The notes: generated by a model from the letters alone, not told the origin. DNA of 64,000 nucleotides from Diadophis punctatus similis (GCA_023053685.1 JALIGW010000004.1:82314297-82378296); one strand, 5' to 3'; numbered from the stretch's first letter, positions 1 to 11,789 are shown. Numbers and translations: made by a program.

Positions 1-65
1 CTACTCTACTCTACTCTACTCTATTCTATTCCCCACTCCACTCCACTCCACTCCACTCCACTCCA
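1..65. repeat. Pentanucleotide microsatellite (CTACT/CTATT/CCACT)n
   Basis: A tandem 5-mer array that changes unit from CTACT to CTATT to CCACT. It is of the type found at LINE3 3' ends elsewhere in the window; the source element would lie left of the edge. Confidence 0.9.
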
Positions 66-556
66 CCCATTCAAATGTAAATTAAGTGAAACACTCACTC
101 AACCTCTGAAACAGGCTTTTGGAGAGGCACCTATGTAACCGGCTACCTTGATACTCCGTTTAGGGGAAAACATATTTTTTGCGACATATGTACAAGCGAG
201 AACTCAATATCGGTGGCAGATGGAATGTGCAAACAAGATCTCCGAAGAGATCCGTGACAAGCGGCGATTCCATCTTCTTCCTGCTTCAATCTGCATGCCA
301 TAAAATATCCATAATCATGTTGATTCGAAGAAGCTTTTGAATATGTATTTTCTCTCAGGATACCTCAGCCATTTGAGATGGGTTTATTGAATCAATAGCC
401 CCCTGTGGAAAAAAAATAGAATTCTATACACCTGAGCGGTGTATGGATATTAAGAAGCTGCTGTCACCTTGGGGTGTATCAAAAGCAGGTAGGTTGAGTC
501 TTCTAGCCTAAATCCTTCTTTTTGCAAAATCTACATGGAAGGACAGAACGTGAAAC

Positions 557-883
557 CAGAGGTGGGTTCCTCCCGGTTCGGACTGGTTTGCCCGAACCGG
601 TAGTGACCCGCTGGTGACATTACGATGACATCACCGAACTGAATTGGTCAGTGTTGGTCCGTGGGTGCTGCCATCTTTTTTTTAAAAAAAATTGGGGTAT
701 TTAAAAAATTTTTTCCCTTCTGCGCATGCACAGAAGCCGAGTTTCTGGCACTGCGCATGCATCACCATTTTGTTTTTGGCTTTTAAAAAAAAAATTCAAG
801 TTTTTTGCACTGTGCATGTGCGCATGGCCACGCGGCGTGGAAGGAAGTGAACCGGCAGCGAGGTAAGTTGGAACCCAGCCCTG
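557..883 (+). mobile_element. hAT-like MITE, family A
   Basis: Starts CAGAGGTGGGTTCC and ends GGAACCCAGCCCTG, imperfect terminal inverted repeats. It is flanked by a perfect 8-bp duplication CGTGAAAC (549-556 and 884-891), as expected for hAT transposition. No transposase frame. Confidence 0.85.
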
Positions 884-982
884 CGTGAAACATGACCACT
901 TTTGGACACCACATTATAATTTGAATTTTGTTGTATGGGTGTACTGTATATATACATACAATGACAATAAATAAATTATTAT

Positions 983-1060
983 TATAAAAAAAGATGTTGA
1001 GACTCTGGAAAGATTGCAGAGAAGAGCAACAAAGATATTTAGGGGACTGAAGGCTATATA
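983..1060 (+). mobile_element. CR1 fragment
   Basis: Short match to the conserved CR1 block encoding [14 protein letters not shown], degenerate. Confidence 0.6.
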
Positions 1061-1117
1061 TCTTTGTTGCTCAATATCGGTGGCAGATGGAATGTGTAAA
1101 TGTGTATATGTACACAC

Positions 1118-1240
1118 ATATATATACAGCCTTCCATCCTTCCGAGGTAGGTAAAAGGAGGACCCAGACTGTTGGGGCCATATAAATATACATTGCTTAT
1201 TGGTGTAAACCGCTTAGAGAGTGCTTGCAGTGTGTATATA
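1118..1240 (+). mobile_element. Sauria SINE, 3' part
   Basis: Contains CAGCCTTCCATCCTTCCGAG and the Bov-B-like tail GTAAACCGCTTAGAGAGTGC. It lacks the tRNA-like head. Confidence 0.8.
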
Positions 1241-1245
1241 TATAT

Positions 1246-1405
1246 GTAGGATTTTTTTGCTGATAAATGAAAATAAAGGGAGACTATTATAGGTCTATTT
1301 CGAGCTTATTTTGCTCTCGTCAGATAGCCATACCCCTTACTGGGATTTGAACCCGGGCCGGCTGCCTTGCAGTGCAGTAACTTATCCATTAGGCCATAGG
1401 CTCTG
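1246..1405 (-). mobile_element. tRNA-derived SINE (group 1)
   Basis: On the minus strand an A-box-like GGCCTAATGGATAAG and a B-box GGTTCAAATCC-like motif are followed by a CTATCTGACGAGAGC body and the tail ATTTTCATTTATCAGC. Similar copies are at 1577, 8165 and 57712. Confidence 0.75.
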
Positions 1406-1576
1406 TTCCCAATCAGCTCTTTCACCAGGAAAGGGTTATATGTGTTTTTCTGTCGTGTTATCCTGGTGTACCCAAATATGGGAGAGAAAGCATCACAGCT
1501 TCCTTTTTGCCTTTCAGCCCCGTCACAGGGACCATCCAGGCTGATTTTAATATAGCCGACACACTAATCTATATGT

Positions 1577-1720
1577 GTAGGATTTTTTTGCTGATAAATG
1601 AAAATAAAGGGAGACTATTATAGATCTATTTCGAGCTTATTTTGCTCTCGTCAGATAGCCATACCCCTTACTGGGATTTGAACCCGGGCCGGCTGCCTTG
1701 CAGTGCAGTAACTTATCCAT

Positions 1721-1722
<2 letters not shown>
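1577..1722 (-). mobile_element. tRNA-derived SINE (group 1), second copy
   Basis: Nearly identical to the copy 331 bp upstream, including body and B-box. It is cut at its tRNA end by a (TA)n(CA)n run at 1723-1759. Confidence 0.75.
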
Positions 1723-1760
<38 letters not shown>

Positions 1761-1763
1761 GTA

Positions 1764-1910
1764 TAAAGAACCGTTGCAGGAATTAGGTTTGTCTAGTTTA
1801 ATGACAAGAAGGACTAGGGGTGACATGATAGCAGTCTTCCAATATCTCAGGGGCTGCCCCAAAGAAGAAGAGGTCAAGCTATTCTCCAAAGCACCAGAAG
1901 ACAAGGGAGA
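1764..1910 (+). mobile_element. CR1 fragment
   Basis: Encodes the [16 protein letters not shown] block of the CR1 C-terminus, then degenerates. Confidence 0.85.
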
Positions 1911-2231
1911 TGGTTTTTCTTTAAAAGAATAGAGTTTTGCATACAATCATCCATCAAATGGCAAACACACCGATGTATGCCATGTTCTTATTGCATATCT
2001 CATTCTATATCAGGTATTTCAGATATACTTGTAGAGGGGACCAGCTGTAACAGGACTGCTTTTGGTTCATGGTCTTGTGGCTAAACTCCTGAAAAGTTAA
2101 GTGATACAAGCAAGAAACTTTGCTTGTAAAATACTGGTAATTATAACAACACTCAGCAATGTACAGTATTAGATGATTCTTGAATATAATTTTAGTAGCA
2201 TGCATACATACATACATTTAATGGACACAGG

Positions 2232-2400
<169 letters not shown>

Positions 2401-2810
2401 CTATCATCTATCATTACTGGCTGCCCAGCTCCAGTGGATATTCCAGAGATTGAAAAGAATCTCAAAATCACAACCAAATTTTTTTCAGAAAGGGTTTGGA
2501 AGCCCCCCTGGATGTTGAAAAGTTGAAGGAAGACCTGATAGGAATTAAGAAGTGTGTAGTATTTTTAAAAAAAAGGCTGAAGGGAAATTATATTTTCCTG
2601 TCTTGGTTTGTGACATTGGTTCTGACTGGACGCCTCATGATGGATTAGTTTTCAGATATAAAATGACCGTGTAAATTCTTCCAGTAAAATAAGATCAGTG
2701 ATGGATCTGATATTTTCAAACATCTAATAAGCTACCACAGAGATCCCAGAAAATATCACTGGAGGTTTGGAGGAGAAATTGGGCCTCAATTTGTTTGGAA
2801 TGGGATTAAG

Positions 2811-3062
2811 CAGGCGTGTCAAACTCAAGGCCCGCGGGCTGGATCCATTGTGGGACCCTGGAAACAGTGAAGGACCGGCCCGCGGTGCCTCTGCCAGTGA
2901 AAACGGAGCTTAGGAGGGCCGCTCCGTTTTCTCTGGCAGAACACTTGGGCCCCCACAGGCGCCCCCGACATGAGTGACATCGAGCTGGCCACACACCCCG
3001 CCCCCCCAAGGTGAATCACAATCCTGATGCGGCCCTCAATGAAATTGAGTTTGACACCTCTG
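2811..3062 (+). mobile_element. hAT-like MITE, family B, inserted in a CR1 tail
   Basis: Begins CAGGCGTGTCAAACTCAAGG and ends GAGTTTGACACCTCTG. Flanking 8-mers GGATTAAG and GTATAAAG match at 6 of 8 positions. The right flank continues as CR1 3' UTR. Confidence 0.8.
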
Positions 3063-3140
3063 GTATAAAGTCTCCTGGCTGAGTCAGGGGTTGGACTAGA
3101 AGACCTCCGAGGTCCCTTTCCAACCCTGTGATTCTGTTTT
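3063..3140 (+). mobile_element. CR1 3' untranslated end
   Basis: Matches the CR1 3' signature GGTTGGACTAGAAGACCTCC followed by TTCCAACCCTGTGATTCTG. The coding part is not recognisable upstream. Confidence 0.8.
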
Positions 3141-3589
3141 CTGAATTACAGCTACTGGAGATAGGATCCAAATATATCGGGGGAAGATTGGATAGAGTGG
3201 ATAAATATTAGAATTAACTATGTGTCACCAAGGAATTTCAAAATCTCAACCTTCTGCTCTCTGAGATATTTATGTGGTAAATGAATGAGGACTTGTGGGA
3301 AAATGTCCACCCCTCGATGATCAGGTTTTGACATTTGATCTTCACTTTTCTACGAATTCCATATCCTACAAGTTGCCTCGATTAGTATTTTGAGTCATAA
3401 ACTGGGCTCGATTGAGAAAAACCACGGTTGGAAAAAGCAAAGGATTGGGTGGGGGTGGGTGGGGGAGGAATTGTCTCTGGAGCAGTTAAATTGCCCAGGT
3501 CGGCCTCCCTTTTTTTGTGTGTGTCTTTCCTGCACTGGAAAAATCCGAGGGAAAAAAAAGAGGACTCTTTATAATGCACCCTCCCATTT

Positions 3590-3760
3590 GTGCGATTTCC
3601 ATTATTGCAACGGCAGCGCTGCTCAATGGGCTAATCAGCAGGATTTTCATAATGCGTTCAGAGAGAGGATAATAATAATAATAACGAAAACGAGCTTCGC
3701 AGATATAATACACGATTCCAGCAGGATCATTATTCCCCTTTAAGAAGAGATAACTTCCCT
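3590..3760. promoter_or_regulatory. Candidate conserved non-coding element
   Basis: Repeat-free stretch with motifs such as GGGCTAATCAGCAGGATTTTC and CTTCGCAGATATAATACACG, next to the short WW1 exon. Its complexity and lack of repeat similarity within the window are the only evidence. Conservation cannot be tested here. Confidence 0.2.
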
Positions 3761-4228
3761 TCCCTCTTTTTCCCCCTCCCTCTTTGTGTTTTATTTTAAA
3801 CTGGCTGCTTACTACTACGCTGGCAGTGAGCTTCCCTTGACACAAAAACCCATCATCGTATTCCCCGCTCCAGCTGTGCACCATTGCCCCAGATGCTCTG
3901 CGTGGCAGAGATTTCAAAGCTCAGAACCTCAGCGGGCTCTGCAGACTAAGATGGGAATTAAAAACAGCTTCCAAGCAAAAAAAAAAAAAATCCCAACACT
4001 CGTTGTTATTCTTAGACTGGAATATTACAAACTCGGGACTAGAGATAAATACAAAATACAGGCTCAACCCAGAGCAAATTTGCAGTCTCCCAGCTCTTTC
4101 CCCCAACGCCTCTAAATATTTTCTCCTGTTAACAACTCAGAAACCTGGAAAACTTCCATCTCTCTCATCCCCTCCGATAGATAGATAGATAATTTCTCCC
4201 CAAAAGCCATGAAAAGTTAACAGCCTAC

Positions 4229-4308
4229 CATTTTCTTTGCATTCTTCGGGTGGTTTCGCCTTCTTCGCCAAGCGTGGATCCAGCCATGATGTAGTCTTTG
4301 TATTATGG
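4229..4308 (-). CDS. MAGI2: MAGI2 internal exon, second half of WW domain 1
   Basis: The 80-nt exon supplies the last base of the split Asp codon and then [20 protein letters not shown], ending EECKEN plus one base. It contains the second signature Trp and following Pro of WW domain 1 (TTSWLDP) and a lysine-rich linker. [15 protein letters not shown] is the MAGI2 form; MAGI1 has a different sequence here. Acceptor: CTCTTTTCTTTTCAG (AG at 4309-4310). Donor: AATG|gtaggc. The next exon, with WW domain 2, is expected at coordinates below this window. Phases (2 in, 1 out) match the preceding exon, so the four exons read as one 207-codon stretch. Confidence 0.95.
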
Positions 4309-4916
4309 CTGAAAAGAAAAGAGATCGCTCCGATCAGACACATTGCCAATGATGGACTCACGTTGATCCCTTTCCAGACCGGTTGAGAAGGAGGCAGGGG
4401 ACGGGAAAAGGAAGAAGGGGAAGAAGAAGGCAGGGAGGTTAGCTCCACAAATTTGCAATCCATATCTTTATTTGCTTACTGGCTCTGAGGAGACCTGGAG
4501 GAGGTGTGTAAGCGTAATTGTGCGAGGCAGCCTCTAATTTTGGCAGCCCCAGCGCCTTGTCCTCAAAGCAGCTATTTTTATTAAACAGCCCTGGAATGGT
4601 TGCCAAGCTAACCTCATTGTACATGCAGAACTCATCCAGGGCAAAAGGAATTTACAGCATTCTCCCACAAAAATAGGGGTGAAGTCAAGGGACTTCTGTC
4701 TTCATCCGCTGGCTTTTGGGCGACGGGCTCGGGTTTTAACGCTAAAGCAAACCACCTTGTACATATAATTTCTGAACAGGCACAGGGATGGGGAGAAGGA
4801 TGCAGAGTGTTGTGGTTACAGGTTCCGTTTTCTTAAGTCAATGATTAATGGCCCTCCATTTAAGCCACATTCATCTCTTCTGTATTTTGCCCGGCTCTGT
4901 GGATAAAAGTATATAA

Positions 4917-5295
4917 AGGAAGTGGGCATGGCTGGTCTAGTGAAGAGAAGGACTAAGGGGGACATGATAGCAGTCTTCCAATATTTGAGGGGCTGCCACA
5001 GAGAGAAGAGAGTCAAGCTATTCTCCAAAGCACCTGAAGGCCGGACAAGGAATAATGGATGGAAACTGATCAAGGAGAGATTCAACTTGGAAATAAAGAG
5101 AAATTTTTTGACAGTGAGAACAATCAACCCATGGAACAGAAGTTGCCTTCCGAAGTTGTGGGAGCTTCATCACTGGAGGCTTTCAAGAAGAGACTGGACT
5201 GCCATTTGTCAAAAATGGTGTAGGGTCTCCTGCTTGGGCGGGTGGTTGGACTAGATGACCCACAAGGTCCCTTCCAACTCTGATAATCTGTAATC
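4917..5295 (+). mobile_element. CR1, 5'-truncated
   Basis: Encodes the C-terminal CR1 ORF2 segments (RTKGDMIAVFQYLRGC, then NGWKLIKERFNLE and NFLTVRTINPWN) with one frameshift. It ends in the CR1 3' UTR signature. Confidence 0.92.
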
Positions 5296-5395
5296 TCTGT
5301 ATTCTATATTTTGCGGGTGTTGAAAAGAATCACAGGGTCCATTGGACTGAACCTAAAACAGCAATGCCCTCCACCCCGCTCTTGAATAACCAGTG

Positions 5396-5726
5396 TGTCA
5401 CGCAGTGATTTTTATATTGCCTGTTATATGTATATGCAGGGAGCTGCATCCCTATCTAATATAATGGTTTATTCCTGAGCACGTGATTAATATGTTCCTA
5501 GTACGCATGTGTACATTCCATTCTCTCCATCCATTCCTTCTGTTCCCAGCTTCTGTTGAAGCAAGACGTGTTTTTATAGCAAAGATGTAATTAATGAGAA
5601 TTCATTGTTTTTGTACCGAAATAAATATTTCTACTTAGAACTTTAAACTGCGGTTTCTTTTCTAATGTCAGAATTCCATGTAAAGATCTATTTTCGCCTC
5701 TTATGAGAGTTATTCTCATCCTGACA
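5396..5726 (+). mobile_element. Solo LTR, family LTR1
   Basis: 331 bp, TGTCACGCAG to CTCATCCTGACA, flanked by a perfect 5-bp duplication CAGTG (5391-5395 and 5727-5731). It carries GAAATAAATATT, a likely polyadenylation signal. No internal retroelement sequence adjoins it. Gypsy or endogenous-retrovirus origin cannot be told apart. Confidence 0.85.
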
Positions 5727-6132
5727 CAGTGAAACAAATTATAGTTTCAGGCAAAATGATTCAACAAAGAATCATTCAGACAGCTTCCCAGATCAATGGA
5801 TCACACAACAGCAAACATATCAACAAAGTTACATGTGAAACCTTTTAGAAACACACATTCTTCTTCACGCTGGGTGGATATAAAGCCAGTGAAAAGAGAA
5901 AAAAACCCCCCACACAACTACTTTTAGGATTATAAATGAGATGGAGAGATGTCTACTGGACAATTCAATGATGACATCAAGGAAGCATTTAACAGAATAA
6001 CAGAGTTAGAGGTCTCTGGATATTCTCAGTCATCCAGGACATCCAGAAGCTTCTTATCCAAGAATAAGATAAGAGAGCTAAAGAAGCTTCTTGGATAAGA
6101 AGCGAAACTTCTTCAAAGAAAAACCTTCGGGA

Positions 6133-6640
6133 CAACAGAGTTGAAAGGCAAATGGAGGTCATCTAGTCCAACCCCCTGCTTCAGCAGGAGACCTTACAAG
6201 CAGCTGCCCAATCTGTTCTTGAAAACTTCCAGTGATGGAACATCTCTAAATTCTGGAGGTGAGCCATTCCACTGGTTGATTGTTTTTACTGTCAAGAAAT
6301 TTCTCCTTCGTTCTAGATTGAATCTCTCCTTGATAAATTTCCATGTGTGACTTCTTGTCAATAGGTTGACCTCCACTTCTCTGTGACAGCCGTTCAAAAA
6401 TTGGAACACTGTTATCATGTCATCCCTAATCCTTCTCTTTGTTAAACTAGACATGCCCAGTTCCTGCAACCGTTCTTCATATGTTTTAGCCTCCAGTCCC
6501 CTAATCCTCTTTGTTGCTCTTCTCTGCACTCTTTCTAGAGTCTCGACATCTTTTTTGTGTTGTGGTGACCAAAACTGGACACGGTATTCCAAGTATGGTC
6601 TTACCAAAGCAATGTGATATGTGTCTTCTTCTATTTCCCG
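6133..6640 (-). mobile_element. CR1, 5'-truncated
   Basis: The minus strand has a near-continuous frame including [35 protein letters not shown] and NFLTVKTINQWN, ending in the 3' signature at the low-coordinate end. Confidence 0.9.
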
Positions 6641-6734
6641 GTGTCCCTTTCTCAAAGGCATTAAAAAATTGGTTTTTTCCCCCTTGGCTTTGGGCCAGGA
6701 TGTTTTTCTTGAGTTCTTGTTAAGGAAGAGGGGT

Positions 6735-6895
6735 TCAGTTATAGGGAGTCCTTGACAATCTAGCCCAAAATTGCCGTTGCTAAGTGAGAAATAAGTCAGG
6801 TTTTTTTGCCCCATTTCACAACTTTTCGTCACGTTTGTTGACTGAATCACTGCTGTTGTTAAATCCGTCCCACGGTTGTTAAGTTACGATCTTGC
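6735..6895 (+). mobile_element. MITE family C fragment
   Basis: Matches the family-C body (TAGCCCAAAATTGCCGTTGC, then a diverged TTGTTAAGTTACGA). Family C has CAGGTAGTCCTCGACTT-type ends. Diverged and incomplete. Confidence 0.65.
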
Positions 6896-7004
6896 TGGTA
6901 TGTTTTTGGGAATCATGATGACAGAAAATGGAGCTTAATCTTCCATAAGGAATCTATATCATATCTCTCCCGCTCCATCCCTCCCCCTTCTTTCCCGTCT
7001 GCCT

Positions 7005-7054
7005 GTCTGCCTGCCTGTCTGTCTGTCTGTCCATCCATCCATCCATCTATCTAC

Positions 7055-7125
<71 letters not shown>

Positions 7126-7126
7126 T
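7005..7126. repeat. Self-complementary tetranucleotide array
   Basis: (CTGT)n(CCAT)n(CTAT)n is followed by (GATA)n(GACA)n. The halves are partly reverse complements, so the array is a quasi-palindrome. Confidence 0.9.
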
Positions 7127-7132
7127 CTACAC

Positions 7133-7386
7133 CAGAGGTGGGTTCCTGCCAGTTCGGACTGGTTCTTTAGAACCAGTAGCTGCAATTCCCCCCCCACTCA
7201 CCGAACTGACAGCGATGGCCAACGTGTCACGCCCCTAAACCGGTTCTCTTGGCGGCGCCATAGATGCCGCCATCTTGTTTTTCGCTTCTGCGCATGCGCA
7301 GAAGCTGGGTTTTCAGCACTGCGCATGCGCCCACACGGCGCGGGAGGAAGCAAACTGGCAGCGAGGTAAGTTAGAACCCAGCCCAA
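7133..7386 (+). mobile_element. hAT-like MITE, family A
   Basis: CAGAGGTGGGTTCC start, TTAGAACCCAGCCC near the end, flanked by the 8-bp duplication ATCTACAC (7125-7132 and 7387-7394). It carries two GCGCATGCGC motifs. Confidence 0.82.
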
Positions 7387-7489
7387 ATCTACACACACAA
7401 AAAAACTTCCTGTGGGACTTCCAGATCTAGATAGCCAGGACCAGAAGAAAGCATTAGTGATAGAACTAGCAGTGCCAATTGTTACTCAA

Positions 7490-7705
7490 AAGAGTTTTTT
7501 CAAAAGGCAACTAGATATTCTTGGTTTTCCTTGAAGACGTTTCGCTTCTCATCCAAGAATCCAATAAGGACCAGCTGTCTGCAAGGAATATATATCCTTC
7601 CATCCTCCGCCATTCAGTCAGAACTGAAGAAGCTTCTTGGATGAGGAGACGAAATGTCTTCAAGGAAAACAAAGAGTTGCCTTTTGGAAAACAAAAAAAG
7701 CACCT
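7490..7705. mobile_element. Foldback repeat, family D fragment
   Basis: Inverted arms built on CGTTTCGCTTCTCATCCAAG and its complement CTTGGATGAGGAGACGAAAT surround a short spacer. Other copies are at 23256, 40863 and 59865. Confidence 0.7.
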
Positions 7706-8164
7706 TTGGCACATTACCTCTGAAGCGAAGAACCGCAGAAGCGCTCCTAATCTTATACATCTCCCTCACTTGCATTCTGATTCTCGGCTGCACTTTTAAA
7801 ATGTAACCTTTACCGGAACCGAAACTTCAATTACGGCAAACTCCCAAAATAGGAAAACCAAGAATTATTTTCTAAATGTCACCTTCTGCTCCCGAAGTCA
7901 TTCAAGGCAAGCCATTCAAAGCATTCACTCCAGGCAAATGATCATTGGCAGGGAGAATAAATGGAAAAAGACAAGGGGGAACGCAGAATGAAAGGATTAT
8001 GTCAATGCCGTTAACTTTTTATTTCCTAGTTATCTACGGTTTGGTCAGCCAAGAATCCAGTTGGTCTCGTCGCTAGAGAAACATTCAGCAAAACTCCGTA
8101 CTAAATGCACTAATGAACTTGGAATATATATACTGTATATATATATAAGAGCTGATAGGGAACA

Positions 8165-8309
8165 GAGTCTGTGGCCTAATGGCTAAGCTGCTGCCTTATA
8201 AGGCAGGCGGCCCAGGTTCAAATCCCAGTAAGGGTATGGCTATCTGATGAGAGCTAAATAGCTCGAAATAGATCTATAATAGTCTCCCTTTATTTTCATT
8301 TATCAGCAA

Positions 8310-8313
<4 letters not shown>
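8165..8313 (+). mobile_element. tRNA-derived SINE (group 1)
   Basis: A-box TGGCCTAATGGCTA, B-box GGTTCAAATCC, body GCTATCTGATGAGAGC and tail TTTCATTTATCAGCAAAAA. The plus-strand counterpart of the copy at 1246. Confidence 0.8.
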
Positions 8314-8716
<403 letters not shown>

Positions 8717-8892
8717 GGGGTGTTGCTGCATTCAGAGAAATAAACAAACAGTAACAAAAAAACCCCTGAACTTATAGCATCTTCTTTTATGAAATCCAAG
8801 GAGCTGGTTAGAGTTATTTATTCAATGCTTCTAGTGCGTTTCCCAATTTTAAAACTCCACGGGAAAAGACAAGGATTGTTATCCAAATCATT

Positions 8893-8955
8893 TACAGACA
8901 GCCCTCGACTTACAACCGTTCATTTAGTGACTGTTCGACACAGAAAAAAGTGACG
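8893..8955 (+). mobile_element. MITE family C end fragment
   Basis: CAGACAGCCCTCGACTTACA terminal motif with TTTAGTGACTGTTCG. Only one end is kept. Confidence 0.6.
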
Positions 8956-8984
8956 CATGACTGGGGTTTTCTTTTACCCGTTTG

Positions 8985-9115
8985 ACCATTGCAGCATTGC
9001 TGGGGCTAGGAACAGGAGTTCAACCCATCCCATGGTGCTCGGGTCTCGAACCCGGATTGTTAGCTTTCCATCTGACAAGCTTAGCATCTTTAACCGCTGA
9101 GCCATCACGATGCAT
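8985..9115 (-). mobile_element. tRNA-derived SINE (group 2) fragment
   Basis: The minus strand gives GCTCAGCGGTTAAAGATGC and a B-box GGTTCGAGACCCG, a tRNA-like head without a long body. Confidence 0.6.
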
Positions 9116-9264
9116 AACCTTTGTGCCTGCGTCTGAATCCCGTCTGCACTTACTTTACTCTTCATTTATAAAAAGCAGAGATCCAAGAAATCACCGTGAA
9201 ATAAAGAATTATCGACAATGCTTCCTAAACAAGGCAGGATTCATGGCGAATAATCCAAGCTCCT

Positions 9265-9638
9265 AGGTTAGATATAAAAAAGGCAAAGTTTTCTCCTTAC
9301 CTCCCCGCCCCTCCCAGGAGTCCCCACGCGGCCCGTTTTTGATGCAGGTAAGTGCAGTCACACGCAGAGGCTCAGGGAGGGCGAAAAACGGGCCTACTGA
9401 AAGTTCAGGAAGGCCAGAAACGGGCCCGTTTCCTGCCTCCAGAGGGCCTCCGGAGCCTGGGGAGGCTGTTTTCGCCCTCCCGGAGGCTCGAGAAAAGCCT
9501 CCGGAGTCCGGGGAGGGCAAAAACACCCCCCCCACACCATGGTGCAGGCGGCCAACTAGGCCACACCCACCATGGCCACACCTATCCAGCAACCGGGCAG
9601 AGAACCCCTTGCTAGAATTTTTGAAGCCTACCCCTGGA
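9265..9638 (-). mobile_element. MITE family E
   Basis: The minus strand begins CAGGGGTAGGCTTCAAAAAT and contains a TGGCCATGGTGGGTGTGGCC core. GC-rich body as in 34317 and 40936. The far end is not clear. Confidence 0.6.
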
Positions 9639-9649
9639 TGAAGTTCATC

Positions 9650-9945
9650 TCTGCTTCCTAGCTAAGAGAGCCAGTGTTGTCCGAAGATGCTTCTGTGGTC
9701 ATGTGGCTAGCATGACTATACGTTGAAGCGCATGGAACACTCTTACCTTCCCACTGAAGTGGTACCTATTTATCTACTTGTATTTACATGCTTTTGAACC
9801 TATTTATCTACTCGCATTTGCATGCTTTTGAACTGCTAGGTGGGCAGGAGCTGAGGGAAGGACGGGCGCTCACCCCATCGTGCAGCATTTGGGTCTCGAA
9901 CCTGAGCTATCAGCTTTCCAGCTGACAAGCTTAGCTAGATTTATC
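9650..9945 (-). mobile_element. tRNA-derived SINE (group 2)
   Basis: Minus-strand tRNA head (GGTTCGAGACCCAAATGC), body AAATAGGTACCACTTCAGTG and a conserved AGCATGCTGGCCACATG-like end. The CACCTATTTATCTACT-type segment is locally duplicated. Confidence 0.7.
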
Positions 9946-9994
9946 TACTCACAATTGCATGCCTTTGAACTGCTAGATTGGCAGATGTGCACAC

Positions 9995-10323
9995 TGTCAC
10001 GGTGTGAATATTGTCAGTTGTATGTATATGCAGGGTGATGCACCCCTATCCTTAATATTATGGTATATTCCATTACAAGCAGAACACGTGATATGATCTT
10101 GTACGCATGTCCACATTCCTAAACCACCATTAATCACTTTTGACTTGGCCCTGACCTGAACGGTCGCATTTTCTTAGCAAAGATGTAATTAATCAGGATT
10201 TATTGTTTTTTGTACCGAAATAAATATTTTCTATTAGACTTTAATCTCGGCTTTATTTCTAACTGTCTGAATTCCAAGTAAAGATCCACATCGCCTCTAT
10301 GGGGTTTTATTCTCCCCCCAACA
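9995..10323 (+). mobile_element. Solo LTR, family LTR1
   Basis: 329 bp, TGTCACGGTGTG to CCCCCAACA, with a perfect 5-bp duplication CACAC (9990-9994 and 10324-10328). It shares TTTGTACCGAAATAAATATT with the other copies. Confidence 0.85.
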
Positions 10324-10749
10324 CACACTAGCCAACAAATACCATGCATGAATTTCACCTTTCAGAAAAGTGTGCTCTTTTATTTTTTTCCATTTGACAG
10401 AGTGGAGTTAAAGTGACCCAATGTATTTTTGTACCATCACTTTATGCCATCTTGGGAAATCTGCAGGAAAATTCTGAGTGCCATTATGCATTTATTTCGG
10501 TCAGTCTAATGCACATACGGCGTGATCCTTGGAGAACCGCCAGGGGTTTAAAATAGAAACGGGAAATGAAATTGATGAACTGTATATTACAAAGGGGGAG
10601 AAAATGTTCCCTTGAAGTATTTGCTATGTAGCCTCTATTACTATTTCATATGACGTAATGTTATTTGGATAACAACACCGCGAAGGATTCTAAGCGGATG
10701 TATTAAAACAGCTCCAACTTGCTGGCTTCCTGTTCTGAACCATATAGCA

Positions 10750-11402
10750 CCATGATGGCGAACCTATGGCACGCGTGCCAGAGGTGGCATGCAGAGCCCT
10801 CTCTGCTGGCATGTGCGCCGTCGCCCCAGGTCAGATCTCCGTGGCGTTTCTTTCGTGAGCTTCTGTTTCTGAGCTGAAGTGGTGCAGTGGTTAAATGCAT
10901 CCATTGCAGGCTGACTGCTAGTTCAGCAGTTCAGCTGTTCAAATCTCACTAGGCTCAAGGTTGACTCAGCCTTCCATCCTTCCGAGGTGGGTAAAATGAG
11001 GACCCAGATTGTTGGGGGCAATATGCTGAACTCTGTAAACCGCTTAGAGAGGGCTGTAAAGCACTATGAAGCGGTATATAAGAAAAGTGCTATTGCTATT
11101 GCTATTATTCTCTGCAAATGACGAAACAGAAGCTCACAAAAGAAAAAGATCTTACCTCTTGCCGTGCTGCCGGTGTTGGGATGCCCCGTCTCCCACCAGC
11201 CAGCTGGTCTTCGGGTCTCTGCTGTGCATGTGCGCATGTCCGTGCATGTCCATGCATGCACATGCACATGCACGCATGTTTGCACATTCGCACATCCACG
11301 CATGTCTGCCCATGCGCATGTTCTCGCACATGTGCACCTTTCAGTTTGGGCATGCGCACGCGCAGTTTGGGCACTCGGTGTCTAAAAGGTTCGCCATCAC
11401 TG
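10750..11402 (+). mobile_element. hAT-like MITE, family F, carrying a SINE
   Basis: Starts CCATGATGGCGAACCTATGG and ends AGGTTCGCCATCACTG. Flanks ATATAGCA and ATATAGCT match at 7 of 8. A Sauria SINE sits inside, within an internal hairpin GAGCTTCTGTTT/AAACAGAAGCTC. Confidence 0.8.
10872..11108 (+). mobile_element. Sauria SINE, nested in MITE F
   Basis: tRNA head with GTGGTGCAGTGGTTAAATGC and GTTCAAATCTCAC, the CTTCCATCCTTCCGAGGTGG block, CCGCTTAGAGAGGGCTGTAA, and a (GCTATT)n tail. Confidence 0.9.
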
Positions 11403-11651
11403 ATATAGCTCTACACGTTTTATGAAGGCAAGATGCACCAGTGAGAGAAGACAGAAAAATTATGAGCAACTCACTCAGAGGTGGTATTCAGCTGGTTCGG
11501 ACTGGTTTTGGAGTGTGGGGGGTCACATGCGTATGTGCGGGGCTGTGTGTCACATGCGCATTGCATTATGGGTGCAGGCACATGGCGACAAAAAGGTTAG
11601 CCATCACTGCACTAGCCCGTATGGTATTACTAAAATTTAAAGAATTTAAAT

Positions 11652-11789
11652 CAGGGGGGGTCTCCAAAGTTGGCCATTTTAAGACTTGTGGATTTGAACT
11701 CCCAGAATTCCTCTACCAGCCATTCTAGCTGGGGAATTCTGGGAGCTGAAGTCCACAAGTCTTAAAGGGGCCAACTTTGGAGACCCCTG
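11652..11789. mobile_element. hAT-like palindromic MITE (138 bp)
   Basis: CAGGGGGGGTCTCCAAAGTT to AACTTTGGAGACCCCTG, almost fully self-complementary. It has a perfect 8-bp duplication ATTTAAAT (11644-11651 and 11790-11797). It lies 155 bp from the MAGI2 exon at 11944. Confidence 0.9.

Noticed and set aside
4137..4463. 108-codon frame taken as a gene
   Set aside because: Only 4229-4308 is a MAGI2 exon; the rest reads into introns.
8165..8260. Possible tRNA gene
   Set aside because: A and B boxes are present, but the same unit occurs in four places with a SINE body and tail, and no full cloverleaf is evident.
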